48,848 bases of DNA, taken from positions 1-48,848 of the forward strand of contig JAAYDO010000040.1 of assembly GCA_012729225.1 (NCBI GenBank), written 5' to 3'. Positions 1-9,063 of the stretch are shown piece by piece; the stretch's first letter is position 1; every line of letters starts with the position of its first letter. The notes under the pieces were generated by a model. It did no database searches. It had not been told where the DNA came from and saw nothing but the letters and a program-made list of their open reading frames with translations. The stretch is from Bacteroidales bacterium (GTDB lineage Bacteria > Bacteroidota > Bacteroidia > Bacteroidales > Bacteroidaceae). The position numbers and the translations under genes are program-made.

Positions 1-9
1 CCTAACAGC

Positions 10-375
10 GTTGTGGTTTGATGTAGGATTGAAGAGATATACAACGGAAAGACCAGCCGCCTGCATCAGACGTAAGTTGTGGTTTGATGTAGGATTGAAG
101 AGATATACAACGATTTAACGAAAGAAGGAAAACTCGTCAATGTTGTGGTTTGATGTAGGATTGAAGAGATATACAACGTGTCGTTGCCGGACGTGAAGTG
201 GTGTCAAGTTGTGGTTTGATGTAGGATTGAAGAGATATACAACTAAATGAAGATTAAGGATTTTGAGCATGCAGTTGTGGTTTGATGTAGGATTGAAGAG
301 ATATACAACTGTGATTCACGTTCAGATGTATCGAAATCAGTTGTGGTTTGATGTAGTATTAAAGAAATATGCTTC
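10..375. CRISPR. End of a CRISPR array, probably type II-C
   Basis: Six 36-bp repeats lie at 10-45, 76-111, 142-177, 208-243, 274-309 and 340-375, with five spacers of exactly 30 bp. The first five repeats are identical, start GTTGTGGTTTGATG and end GATATACAAC, so the ends GTTGT/ACAAC can pair. The sixth repeat is degenerate: it differs in the middle and ends ATGCTTC, which marks the end away from the leader. The leader and any cas genes must lie left of base 1. Repeat and spacer lengths fit type II-C; type VI-B (Cas13b) arrays have the same lengths and also pairing ends, but their usual T-run and G-rich core is missing. No cas gene and no anti-repeat (tracrRNA) was seen in the window. The spacers show no obvious match to the rest of the window. 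Confidence 0.95.
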
Positions 376-381
376 TATAAG

Positions 382-409
382 TTTTGGATATTTATATTTT
401 CATCCAAAA
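382..409. terminator. Hairpin just after the last CRISPR repeat
   Basis: TTTTGGAT (382-389) can pair with ATCCAAAA (402-409) across a 12-base AT-rich loop. It starts seven bases after the degenerate repeat and could end array transcription. There is no clear U-tract, so this is only a possible terminator. Confidence 0.3.
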
Positions 410-411
410 TA

Positions 412-587
412 TCAGAAGATGGACTCTTCAAGATGGCGGGCATGATTCCATGCGGAGAAATCATAAGTTGTTGTATCGCCTGGATTGTAACTGAACTGTT
501 CCATCACCTGATGAAGTGAGTTTCCATAACTCATCTTGTTGGATAGTTCCTGCTCATTAGGAACGGTTGGTTTTTCCGCTTTTATGA
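412..587 (-). pseudogene. Unidentified coding-like tail fused to the EamA remnant
   Basis: The leftward frame from 587 to the stop at 412 is open and has a protein-like composition, with residues such as NEQELSNKMSYG and YNPGDTTTYDFS. It has no start of its own. It is open only in a frame different from that of the adjacent EamA remnant, so the joined 128-residue reading frame across 412-798 is a chimaera. I do not recognise the family. It may be the 3' end of a lost mobile-element gene, or chance. Confidence 0.25.
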
Positions 588-718
588 TTATTGCATGCTT
601 CCGATGAACAGGAACAACATGGAGAGGAGCACGAGGGCAAGGTCGATCAGTTTGGACTTGAGGTTTTTCTCTTTGAAGACCATTGCTCCAAAGAGGAAGC
701 TGACCGCCATACTGCCAC
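588..718 (-). pseudogene. 3' remnant of a second EamA transporter gene
   Basis: This stretch matches 1695-1825, the last 43 codons plus stop of the intact EamA gene, with about 6 differences in 131 bases and no gap. Read leftward in the EamA frame it gives GSMAVSFLFGAMVFKEK and continues to the same C-terminus and the same TAA stop. Four of the six differences are silent third-base changes; the other two are V to M and V to A. Similarity starts exactly at the stop codon and fades beyond 718, although the frame may stay loosely EamA-like to about 760. This pattern fits a former functional paralogue that was later cut down, more than a recent copying error. Confidence 0.85.
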
Positions 719-799
719 ATGTTTCGATTTGGCTGTAGGGAAAGAAGCCAGTGCCAGTTCATGCTTCCAGTATGCACGTATGGCGAAACAAGTATCATC

Positions 800-1500
800 T
801 TTGTAGTCCATAAGCATCATGCTTTCGGAGTGTTAGCATCATGGTTATCCCCGTTTGTGATGGGTTTGCGAAATTCTCCCTCAGGCAATGCCTTGTGGAG
901 TCTCAGCTCATCACGGTTCAGTTTGATGCCCCTCTGTGCAAAAAGGATTGTTGTCCTCTTTTGACATGACGGCATACAGACGAGCTATACTTATCACCAA
1001 TCATATTGGCACCACCAATGAGTCCGCTGATGATGTTGAGAGCACCTGGCAGCATGACGTCGCATTTGGCAGGCTCGTTCTTGTGAAAGTCGTAGATCGT
1101 GCGGCAGACACAATCCATGTTTTCGGGATTCAACTTGTCCGAGAAGGTGTATGCATTGGGTTCTGAATGACAAGAATCCGCCACATCCGCCAATCCGCCA
1201 TCCGCCACACCATGATCAAAACCACCAATAATAGTACTTTTCTCTATATTTTCCATTCTATTGGCGGATGGCGGATTGGCGGATGTGGCGGATAGGGACT
1301 CTCTCGCTTGCTGTCTGGTCACCTTGCTGATTCCCGTGTCGGTGTCATTGACACGGAGATTCACGGATGGAGACATCAACTTTTGTTTCATATTCTTTTC
1401 ACTCTTATTCTCGTCGAGGTTTGCCCACATCAGCGGATCAAAATCATTTGTGTGTACTCACGAACCATATACTCTGTGAGAAATGCAATCACGGATTTTT
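800..1500 (-). pseudogene. Frameshifted mobile-element-type gene (possibly DUF3987)
   Basis: A leftward frame of 170 residues (1430-918) is continued in other frames on both sides: upstream around 1495-1437 (EYMVREYTQMILIR) and downstream around 960-820 (LNRDELRLHKALPEGEF). This suggests one gene broken by at least two frameshifts. The piece around DVMLPGALNIISGLIGG resembles the start of the DUF3987 helicase/primase-like domain found in Bacteroidetes integrative elements, but the match is from memory and weak. The gene contains the perfect inverted repeat at 1176-1293, read once as SATSANPPSA and once as VADGGLADVAD. No promoter or intact start is visible. Confidence 0.4.
1176..1293. repeat. 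Perfect 32-bp inverted repeat built of GGCGGAT units
   Basis: The left arm (1176-1207) and right arm (1262-1293) are exact reverse complements over 32 bp, separated by 54 bp. Each arm holds four copies of the short unit TGGCGGAT or GGCGGAT. The repeat lies inside the decayed gene at 800-1500 and would form a very stable hairpin in RNA or single-stranded DNA. Confidence 0.95.
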
Positions 1501-1694
1501 ATAAAACGAAAAAGGGTAGCGCATGACACCCTTTCACGTTATCGATTTCTTTTTTATTTGGTTCTTTCTAATCCTCCTGTGTAGACCAAATGGCTTAGGA
1601 AATCATTCGTTTTGTTCCATATTTCACTCATTATTGGCTGTAATTTATTTTTGTATAGTCATTATTATAGGTTTTGTTTGGTGAATAAATTCTC

Positions 1695-2615
1695 TTATTG
1701 CATGCTTCCGATGAACAGGAACAACATGGAGAGGAGCACGAGGGCAAGGTCGATGAGTTTGGACTTGAGGTTCTTCTCCTTGAAGACCATCGCTCCAAAG
1801 AGGAAGCTGACCACCACACTGCCACGGCGCACCATACTGACAATGGAGATCATGGCTCCATCTAATCCTAAAGCATAGAAGTAGGCGAAGTCGGCTGCGG
1901 AGAGGAACACGCTGATGAGGATGATGCTCCAATCCCAATGGAATGGGGTGGTCTTCTTGTGGGTGGGCCACCAGAGGAGGAAGAGCATGGTGAGCATCAT
2001 GAAGAACTGGTAGATGTTGTACCAAGACTGCACGGCGAGCTTGTCAAGTCCTACACCTCCATTCTCAGGCGATGCCATGAGGAATTTGTCGTAGAGACCG
2101 GACACCGCTCCGAACACATTGGCAAGGATGACGAAGATGATCCATTTGTTGTGCTTGAAGTCGATGCCTTCTTTCTTGCTGGAGCGGGAAAGGAGGTAGA
2201 GGCCTATCATGGCCACAATCACACCAATCCATTGCCAGGTGTTGAGATGTTCGGAGAAGAAGGTGAGCGCACCGATGAGCACCATCACGGGTCTGGTGGC
2301 ATTGATTGGCCCTACAATGGTGATGGGCAGGTGTTTGAGGCCAAAGTAGGCAAAGAGCCAGCTTGCCAGTACGATGCACGACTTGATGAGGATATACTTG
2401 TGTTCTGCCCAGCCATAAGAGTGTGTGAAGAAGAGGCTGTCCTCTGCAATCATGCCTTGTTTGGACAGGATGATGAAGGGCAGGAAGATGAGTGATGAGA
2501 AGAGGGTGTTGAGCAACAGCACTGGTATCACGGCGTTGTCCTTTAATGATTTCTTCTTGAATACATCATAAAAGCCTAAGAGGAAGGCGGAGAGAAATGC
2601 TAATAGTAACCACAT
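1695..2615 (-). CDS. EamA/DMT-family transporter
   Basis: This is a 306-residue inner-membrane protein with about ten hydrophobic segments in two halves, as usual for drug/metabolite transporters of the EamA family. Examples are WLLLAFLSAFLLGFYDVF at the N-terminus and LALVLLSMLFLFIGS at the C-terminus. The first half carries the typical GPINATRPVMVLIGALTFF stretch. The substrate cannot be read from sequence; amino-acid or metabolite export is common in the family. It is the last gene of the leftward block and is separated from truA by the 88-90-bp tandem repeats, which would form its leader. A remnant of a second copy lies at 588-718. Confidence 0.9.
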   Translation of the reverse strand: MWLLLAFLSAFLLGFYDVFKKKSLKDNAVIPVLLLNTLFSSLIFLPFIILSKQGMIAEDSLFFTHSYGWAEHKYILIKSCIVLASWLFAYFGLKHLPITIVGPINATRPVMVLIGALTFFSEHLNTWQWIGVIVAMIGLYLLSRSSKKEGIDFKHNKWIIFVILANVFGAVSGLYDKFLMASPENGGVGLDKLAVQSWYNIYQFFMMLTMLFLLWWPTHKKTTPFHWDWSIILISVFLSAADFAYFYALGLDGAMISIVSMVRRGSVVVSFLFGAMVFKEKNLKSKLIDLALVLLSMLFLFIGSMQ

Positions 2616-2640
2616 GTAATTATCCTAAATTAAATCTTTT

Positions 2641-2973
2641 TATTCTCCATGTAATGCCCATGTAATATCCATGAATTTTCATTAATAATTGATGTTCATT
2701 CGTGGTCATTGATGTTCATTCGTGTTATGTTATTCTCCATGTAATGCCCGTGTAATATCCATGAATTTTCATTAATAATTGATGTTCATTCGTGGTCATT
2801 GATGACCATTCGTGTTTATATTCTCCATGTAATGTCCGTGTAATATCCATGAATTTTCATTAATAATTGATGTTTATTCGTGGTCATTGATGTTCATTCG
2901 TGTTTATATTCTCCATGTAATGCTCATTTAACAGCCATGAATTTTCATTAAATAATTTATGCTCATTCATGTT
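2641..2973. repeat. 88-90-bp tandem repeat, 3.7 copies
   Basis: Copies start with TATTCTCCATGTAATG at 2641, 2731, 2819 and 2907, giving periods of 90, 88 and 88; the last copy is shorter and diverged. Inside each unit 11-bp blocks can be seen (CCATGTAATGC, CCATGTAATAT, CCATGAATTTT, CATTAATAATT, GATGTTCATTC at 2647-2701 in copy 1), and GATGTTCATTCGTG occurs twice, 20 bp apart. The repeats fill the 369-bp gap between truA and the EamA gene, which read the same way. No gene is seen here. Confidence 0.95.
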
Positions 2974-2984
2974 AAAATATAGTG

Positions 2985-3725
2985 TCAGAGGAATAGCTCA
3001 TTTGGGTAGCTGATGTCTGCCAGGAAGAGTGCGTTGCCGGGCACTGATGTGCCTGCTGAGCAGCGATCTTTCTTCTCGATGATTTCACGAAACTGCTGGA
3101 TGGTGATGACGCCACGGCCTACATCGAGCAATGTGCCGACGATGGCGCGTACCATGTTGCGGAGGAATCTATCGGCAGTGATGGTGAACTGCCACTTGAT
3201 AGGGGAGACTTGTGTCCACTCGGCATGTGTGATGTGGCAGTTGTTAGTCTTCACGTCGGTGTGGAGTTTGGAGAAGGAAGTGAAGTCTATATAGTCGAAG
3301 AGTACCTTGCATGCCTCATTCATCTTGTCGAAATCCAGGGGTTGTGGGAATCGGTAGGCGTAGGGCTCGAAGGGTGTCTTGGCTGTGATGAGGAAGTAGT
3401 GGTAGGTGCGGGATGTGGCGGAGAAGCGTGCATGGGCATCGGCATTGACAGGCACAATGTGGTGGATGGCAATGTCGTGGGGAATGAATTTGTTGAGCTT
3501 ATAGGACAAGTTTTCGTTCATCTCTTTGGTGGTGTCGAAGTGAGCTACCATGAGGGATGCATTGACTCCTGCATCGGTGCGACCTGCGCCTGTCACTTCA
3601 ATCTCTTCACGCAACAGGGTGGAGAGTGCCTTGTTGAGCACTTCCTGCACGCTGATTCCGTTGGGCTGAATCTGCCAGCCGTGATAGCGTGCGCCATCGT
3701 AGGATAGGTATATGAAAAATCTCAT
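2985..3725 (-). CDS. truA: tRNA pseudouridine synthase A
   Basis: This 246-residue enzyme converts uridines 38-40 in the anticodon stem of many tRNAs to pseudouridine. The catalytic aspartate is in [11 protein letters not shown] near residue 51, and the N-terminal [15 protein letters not shown] and [17 protein letters not shown] are further family signatures. The length is normal. Its ATG overlaps the stop of the upstream MATE gene by one base (TAATG), so the two are probably translationally coupled. Confidence 0.97.
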   Translation of the reverse strand: MRFFIYLSYDGARYHGWQIQPNGISVQEVLNKALSTLLREEIEVTGAGRTDAGVNASLMVAHFDTTKEMNENLSYKLNKFIPHDIAIHHIVPVNADAHARFSATSRTYHYFLITAKTPFEPYAYRFPQPLDFDKMNEACKVLFDYIDFTSFSKLHTDVKTNNCHITHAEWTQVSPIKWQFTITADRFLRNMVRAIVGTLLDVGRGVITIQQFREIIEKKDRCSAGTSVPGNALFLADISYPNELFL

Positions 3726-5137
3726 TATGGAGTTACACGGTTATGGAAGAATACGCGCTTCAAGGCACTGCCCATACGGGTGCGTGGAGCACGGATCTTT
3801 TTCTTGTTACGATAGAAGTGCCAGAGCATGAAGGCGGCGGTGATGGTGGAAATGCCGTCGGCTGTCACAATGCTGATCCACACACCGTCTGTACCCCATA
3901 GTTCAGGAAAGATGAGGAGGAACGGAACAAGGAATACAAGCTGACGGCTTACTGACAGAAAGATGCTGCGTTTAGCCATGCCTATGCTCTGGAAGAAGTT
4001 GCTCACGACAATCTGGAAGCCTACGATGGGAGACATGAGCACGATGATCTTCATGCCTGCAATGGCGAGATTGGACAACTGCTCATCGTTGGTGAAGAGT
4101 GCCACGGGGTAATGTGGAAAGATTTCGCAAACGATAAAGGAACAGCACATGACGATGGTGGCGAGGATGATGGATTTCTTCAAGACCTCATTGACACGCT
4201 GTGGCTGTTGAGCACCGAAATTGAAACCTGCTATAGGTTGCATGCCTTGACAGATGCCGAGCACGACCATGACGAAGAGGAAGGTGATGCCGTTGATGAT
4301 GCCATAGGCGGCAATGGCAAGGTCACCTCCGTGTTTGACCAAAGCCTTGTTGATGAGGATGACAACGAGGCAGGCACAGAGTTGCATGCTGAAGGGGGAC
4401 AGACCAATGCTGAGGATGTTTTTGACGATGGGTTTGCGAAGCCCATAGATGCCTGGATGGAGGTGGATGAGGTCACGCTTGCGGGAGAGAATGAATGTGA
4501 TATAGATGAGTGCGAAGACCTGTGCCAAGATGGTGGCAATGGCTGCACCCTTAATGCCCATATCGAACGTGAAGATGAAGATGGGGTCGAGGACGGCATT
4601 GATAATCACAGTGGCAATGGTGGCAGACATGGCTACATGAGGATGCCCTGTGCTTCGCAATGCGCTGTTGAGACCCAGATAGAGGTGGGTGACCACATTG
4701 CCTAAAAGGATAATGGTCATGTAGTCACGTGCATAGGTGATGGTGTTGTCAGAAGCACCAAAGAAAATCAGTAGCGGATCGATGAAGATGAGTCCAAGTG
4801 TACCTACGAGCACACCAATGATGATGTTGAGCGACACAAGGTTGCCCAACACACGTTCGGCTGTTTGGTAGTCTTTCTGTCCGAGTTTGATGGAGATGAG
4901 AGTGGAACTGCCCACTCCTACCATAGCACCAAAGGCGGCACTGAGGTTCATGATAGGGAAGGTGACGGCAAGACCTCCCAGAGACAGTGTGCCTACATCG
5001 GGGATGTGACCGATGAAGATGCGGTCCACCATATTGTATAGTGATGCGGCTGTCATTGCCACTACGGCGGGTATGGCATATTTTATCAGTAATTGACTGA
5101 TGGTTTTTGTTCCTAATTCTTTTGTATTGTTATCCAT
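3725..5137 (-). CDS. MATE-family multidrug/cation antiporter
   Basis: This is a 470-residue membrane protein with twelve predicted helices and MATE features: the N-terminal [21 protein letters not shown] followed by DRIFIG, and the repeat-like second half starting near [11 protein letters not shown]. Such proteins export drugs or metabolites using a Na+ or H+ gradient; the substrate is unknown. It overlaps truA by one base and starts about 150 bp after the DPP-IV-like peptidase gene, with a MITE-like element filling that gap. Confidence 0.93.
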   Translation of the reverse strand: MDNNTKELGTKTISQLLIKYAIPAVVAMTAASLYNMVDRIFIGHIPDVGTLSLGGLAVTFPIMNLSAAFGAMVGVGSSTLISIKLGQKDYQTAERVLGNLVSLNIIIGVLVGTLGLIFIDPLLIFFGASDNTITYARDYMTIILLGNVVTHLYLGLNSALRSTGHPHVAMSATIATVIINAVLDPIFIFTFDMGIKGAAIATILAQVFALIYITFILSRKRDLIHLHPGIYGLRKPIVKNILSIGLSPFSMQLCACLVVILINKALVKHGGDLAIAAYGIINGITFLFVMVVLGICQGMQPIAGFNFGAQQPQRVNEVLKKSIILATIVMCCSFIVCEIFPHYPVALFTNDEQLSNLAIAGMKIIVLMSPIVGFQIVVSNFFQSIGMAKRSIFLSVSRQLVFLVPFLLIFPELWGTDGVWISIVTADGISTITAAFMLWHFYRNKKKIRAPRTRMGSALKRVFFHNRVTP

Positions 5138-5150
5138 AAATTTCTTTTAA

Positions 5151-5281
5151 TAGTGAATGGTGAAAAGTGAATAGTGAAAGATCTGATATACCACCATCTG
5201 GTTCGCTTTGTCAATAGTCCACTTTTCGTTGAAAAATGGGGACTTGGATTTTTTTACTTTACACTATATTACTTTTCACTT
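5151..5281. repeat. MITE-like intergenic element, copy A
   Basis: The left arm, from 5151, is made of heptads (GTGAATG, GTGAAAA, GTGAATA, GTGAAAG). The right arm, ending at 5281, is an imperfect reverse complement (ACTTTACACTATATTACTTT then TCACTT). The element ends 7 bp after the DPP-IV-like stop codon and 14 bp before the MATE start, filling the whole spacer. Read in the direction of the genes, the interior ATTGACAAA is shared with copy B. Confidence 0.75.
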
Positions 5282-5287
5282 GGTATT

Positions 5288-7453
5288 TTATTCTAAGTCC
5301 TTCCATGCGGGAGGTTCAACACCGAGGAGATTTTTGACAAAAAAGTCATATCGCTTGTGGTCTCCATAGTTTTCACCCATGGTGTGGCGAGCGCCAGGCA
5401 GGAGGATAAACTCAAAGTCTTTGTTTGCCTTAATGAGTGCATTGACGACTTGATAGGATGAGGACGGATCTACGTTGTCGTCTTGTTCGCCCACCACGAG
5501 CATAAGCTTACCCTGTAGTTTGTCGGCATTCTCCACATTGGAACACTCTATATAGCTGCTATCTACTGGATAGCCCATCCATTGCTCGTTCCACCATATT
5601 TTGTCCATGCGGTTGTCGTGACATCCACAGGCAGCATAGCCGACCTTGTAGAACTCTGGGTGGAAGAGAAGAGCACCGAGAGCCTCCTGTCCTCCAGCCG
5701 AGCAACCATAGATGCCCATGCGATTGATGTCCATGTAAGGATATTTTTGTGCAGCGGCCTTCATCCACTCCATGCGGTCTGGGAAGCCTGCATCCTTGAG
5801 GTTTTTGTAGCATACCTGTTCGAAATCAAGCGAACGGAAGGATGTTGTCATAGCGTCAAGTTGCACCACAATGAACCCAAGTTCGGAGAGTTCCTGAAGA
5901 TAGTAGAGCCAAGGAGTGAACTTCTTGGGCACATACTGATCGCCAGGACCTGAATAGATGTATTCGATAACGGGATATTTCTTGTTTGGATCGAAGTTGG
6001 AAGGTCGTTGGATGATGCCCCACATGTCGGTTTTCCCGTCACGACCTGGTGCAACAAACACTTCGGGTGCTTTCCATCCTGTGGCTTCCAAACGAGAGAT
6101 GTCGGCAGTTTCGAGGGTGGAGATGACATGTCCATCGATGCTGGAGCGAAGCACAGTGACAGGTGCTTGGTCAATGGTGGAATATGTGTCAATGAAGGTG
6201 TTGTCACACAGACGAGAGAAGGTTGCCTCATGGTTGGCTTTCTCTGGGGTGAGATCCACAAGATTCTTCCCATCAAGGTCAATGCGGTAGTAATGAATGT
6301 TGTAAGGGTCTTCCTGTGGAATTTTTCCGTCAAGACTGGACTGCACAGTTCCCATGTTCTCATAGCCTCTTCCATTGGCAGTGAAGATGATGAAGCCCTT
6401 GCCTTTCTCATCAATCTGAGCATCTACCACACTGCGTACCCAATAGTTTCCCTTGGTGACCTGAGAGAGTTTTCCCTTCTTGCGATTATATAGATAGAGG
6501 TGTGCATGACCGTCACGATCGCTCTTCCATAGGATGTGGTTGGCATCAAGATTACGACGGAGGTTGCGTGAGTATGCCACATATTTGTCGTTCTTTTCTT
6601 CGATGAGTGTCTTCACCTCTCCCTTGAGGTTCATTTCGAGCACACGGTAGTGTTTATGTCCACGCTCATTAAACTCAAAGGTGAGTGTTTGGCTGTTCTC
6701 ATCCCACTGGGGGGCTGTGACCTGATACTGATGTTGGAAGAGGGCTGTAGAAGTAGGGTGGATGGTTTTCTTGTTCTGTACATCGACCACCACAGGAATG
6801 CGATAGTTGAGTGAGTCGCCAGGCTTTGGATACTCGAAGGTGGAGTAGGTGGGTTGCACCTGATGGGTGGGCGATGACATGGTGAGGGTGATGTAGTGCT
6901 TGGGCGCTGGCTTGATGAGCACAGTGGCATAGTATTTGCCATCTTGCGACCACTGTCCCCAGGAGGAATAGTAGCAAGTGTCCACACCATCAGTAGTGAT
7001 GGGGGTGGCATTGTCGTGGTTATTGTCACTCACGAGATAAAGATTGTTGTCTTTATGAATGATGAAAGTTCCTCGGTTGGTAGGGCTCTCTGATCTGCCA
7101 TCTTTCTCATCACGCACCTCAGACCAACGGTGTTCGGTTGCTCTTCCTGTAGGAGTATTCCCGCCACGACGCTGTTGTCGAGACTGGGCTTCTGGATTGC
7201 TCACCAACTTCTTCTCGCCAGTGAGGGCATTGACCTCATACCATGCAGTGCTGTCACCGACCCAAGTTGAATAGGTAAACAGATTCTTTGGTCCTCCCCA
7301 ATTGGAATTGCGCACACTCACATTGCCGTGGGTCATCTTCCAAGAATGTCTTGTGCTGACACCATACGCTCTTTTGTAATCTTGCAGTGTGCCTTGTGCC
7401 AGCATGCTCAAGGTGGCAACTGCTGTGAGGATGAGGGTGATGAATCTTTTCAT
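5288..7453 (-). CDS. DPP-IV-like S9 family serine peptidase
   Basis: This is a 721-residue secreted or periplasmic peptidase. A signal peptide (MKRFITLILTAVATLSMLAQ) is followed by a long beta-propeller region (about residues 60-450) and a C-terminal alpha/beta hydrolase domain. The nucleophile is Ser585 in GIYGCSAGGQ, the acid Asp658 in GEQDDNVDP and the base His690 in GARHTMG. The Asp-His spacing of 32 equals that of human DPP-IV. It probably removes dipeptides, often X-Pro, from peptides for a peptide-using Bacteroidales cell. The start lies 23 bp after the stop of the upstream DUF6057 gene, so the two are likely co-transcribed. Confidence 0.92.
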   Translation of the reverse strand: MKRFITLILTAVATLSMLAQGTLQDYKRAYGVSTRHSWKMTHGNVSVRNSNWGGPKNLFTYSTWVGDSTAWYEVNALTGEKKLVSNPEAQSRQQRRGGNTPTGRATEHRWSEVRDEKDGRSESPTNRGTFIIHKDNNLYLVSDNNHDNATPITTDGVDTCYYSSWGQWSQDGKYYATVLIKPAPKHYITLTMSSPTHQVQPTYSTFEYPKPGDSLNYRIPVVVDVQNKKTIHPTSTALFQHQYQVTAPQWDENSQTLTFEFNERGHKHYRVLEMNLKGEVKTLIEEKNDKYVAYSRNLRRNLDANHILWKSDRDGHAHLYLYNRKKGKLSQVTKGNYWVRSVVDAQIDEKGKGFIIFTANGRGYENMGTVQSSLDGKIPQEDPYNIHYYRIDLDGKNLVDLTPEKANHEATFSRLCDNTFIDTYSTIDQAPVTVLRSSIDGHVISTLETADISRLEATGWKAPEVFVAPGRDGKTDMWGIIQRPSNFDPNKKYPVIEYIYSGPGDQYVPKKFTPWLYYLQELSELGFIVVQLDAMTTSFRSLDFEQVCYKNLKDAGFPDRMEWMKAAAQKYPYMDINRMGIYGCSAGGQEALGALLFHPEFYKVGYAACGCHDNRMDKIWWNEQWMGYPVDSSYIECSNVENADKLQGKLMLVVGEQDDNVDPSSSYQVVNALIKANKDFEFILLPGARHTMGENYGDHKRYDFFVKNLLGVEPPAWKDLE

Positions 7454-7476
7454 TATGTAGCTAATATATATGTGTA

Positions 7477-9027
7477 TTAGTATATTTCAAAATCGTTGTA
7501 AAAATAATAGTACCACCAATAGGTGTTGCCATAGCGTGGCTTCATCTGTTGGGCAATCTCGTTGGGACTGAATTTACGCTGTTGGAGGTTGAAGTAGTCG
7601 ATGGCAAAACTCTTGTATTTCTCATTCACGATTTCATCAAACATGAAACCACTGAGGTCGATGGGTGACTCCTCTGCATCACGCTGCAAAATGGCTCCTT
7701 CTTGATAGAGTTCGGGAATGGGTCGATTGGGATGTTTATTTACATAGTCATAGAAGTGGAGCGCAAAGGTGTAGTAGTCCTTTGACCACAGTGACATGCA
7801 GAGACACACATCCTCTAAAAGAGGTGTGTTGGGATGTTCAAGATCGGAGAAGAATTCGAGCAGATAGCGTTGGCAGAGACCGTCATCACCATCTAAGAGA
7901 TTGTCTTGGTCGTTGAGCACAGAGGTGACAATCTCATAGTCTTTGCTCTGAACGAATTTTGTGCTGTTGAGCATCCATGCCTCATGTTCAAATGCCCATT
8001 GACGATAATAAGCACTGGTCTTGAGCATGGTGAGGTATTTAGCGGCCACATCAAAGTCTTTATTGAAGATGGCACAGACAGCCATCATCTTCAAGTTGCG
8101 GAAACTGAGACGGTACTGAACAGAATTCTCAAAAGCCCAACGGTAGGCATAGTTGATGTGTCCAAAGAGATAATAGATGAGAGGAGCACCTAACTGAGAT
8201 GTTCTCAGTTTGATGGAATCATCGGGCTCAGGCTTGATGCCACAGTTGCCTGTGGCGAACATCTTGTCCATCTGACCCGTGTGCATCAGGGCAATATTCT
8301 TGTAGAGCACCATAAGGTTAGTAGGTGTCTCCTGGATACTTTCATACTCATTCAGTACATCGTCGAAGCGGAACTCGTCGAGGGCGCGATACATCCTCAT
8401 TTCGTGCTTGAAGTTGGCATCGCTCATGGTTATAGTGAACTCGCTTGGATGGTGAAAGAATTTCCAAGATCCCAAGAGCCATGTGCCCAAGACAAACATG
8501 AGGACAAAACTCATGCCTTCCATTGTTCTTGCCACTACTTTTTTCTGGAATATGTTCATCGGTCGCAGAGTGCCTATGAGAAGTGTGGCTGCAAGGGTGA
8601 TGAAGAAGAAAAGCAGGGTGTGGTTGAAAGCCCATCCAATGGTCTTGGAGTAATAGAGCCAATATCCGTAGTCAAGTAGTTCGAAGAGAAAAAATAGTTG
8701 TGGGAGCAAGGCCAGAAAACTCCATTTGCTGCTGATGCGGAAAGCACGGACGAGCATGAGGAAGGTGGCTGACCACAGGAGAATGAGGATTGTGCTACCC
8801 AGCCAAGGGTGGTAGAAGAACTGGGTGAGATAGCAGGAGCACCAGGACAGCCAGCCTCCTTCTCTTCCCATCAGGTCTTTCATGAATGTACTGCCACCAA
8901 TAAACACACTATTGTCTTGGATGGTGTATAGATAATCACCATTCATCACCGGCAACAAAATATATGCTGCGGTGATGAACAGGATGAGGTAGATATATTT
9001 AATTTGTATCTTCAAGTTTTTCTTCAT
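7477..9027 (-). CDS. DUF6057-family membrane protein (copy 2)
   Basis: This is a 516-residue protein of unknown function. About six hydrophobic segments fill residues 10-215 (for example YIYLILFITAAYILLPVM and HTLLFFFITLAATLLIG). A soluble, helix-rich C-terminal half follows, looking TPR-like. It is a clear paralogue of the protein encoded at 10658-12655: both share G-G-W/F-x-SW near an LTQFFYHP motif, then APLIYY, LDGDDGLC and an aromatic C-terminus (YWWYYYFYND here). The assignment to DUF6057 is from memory of the family. It lies between the CxxCH propeller lipoprotein (36 bp upstream) and the DPP-IV-like peptidase (23 bp downstream). Confidence 0.85.
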   Translation of the reverse strand: MKKNLKIQIKYIYLILFITAAYILLPVMNGDYLYTIQDNSVFIGGSTFMKDLMGREGGWLSWCSCYLTQFFYHPWLGSTILILLWSATFLMLVRAFRISSKWSFLALLPQLFFLFELLDYGYWLYYSKTIGWAFNHTLLFFFITLAATLLIGTLRPMNIFQKKVVARTMEGMSFVLMFVLGTWLLGSWKFFHHPSEFTITMSDANFKHEMRMYRALDEFRFDDVLNEYESIQETPTNLMVLYKNIALMHTGQMDKMFATGNCGIKPEPDDSIKLRTSQLGAPLIYYLFGHINYAYRWAFENSVQYRLSFRNLKMMAVCAIFNKDFDVAAKYLTMLKTSAYYRQWAFEHEAWMLNSTKFVQSKDYEIVTSVLNDQDNLLDGDDGLCQRYLLEFFSDLEHPNTPLLEDVCLCMSLWSKDYYTFALHFYDYVNKHPNRPIPELYQEGAILQRDAEESPIDLSGFMFDEIVNEKYKSFAIDYFNLQQRKFSPNEIAQQMKPRYGNTYWWYYYFYNDFEIY

Positions 9028-9063
9028 GGGCTGAAGCTCTGTGTCACGTCTAAATATGTTGTG

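Noticed and set aside
10-375. Type VI-B (Cas13b) assignment of the array
   Set aside because: Repeat and spacer lengths and pairing ends fit, but the T-run and G-rich centre of known Cas13b repeats is missing; kept only as an alternative.
263-445. 60-residue rightward open frame across the end of the CRISPR array
   Set aside because: It is translated from repeats and spacers; the repeated LWFDVG residues are the CRISPR repeat itself.
1938-2495. Long rightward open frame opposite the EamA gene
   Set aside because: Antisense shadow of a well supported gene, Glu/His-rich with no domain; similar shadows lie opposite MATE (4112-4705), DUF6057 (10784-11641) and GH127 (37744-38841).
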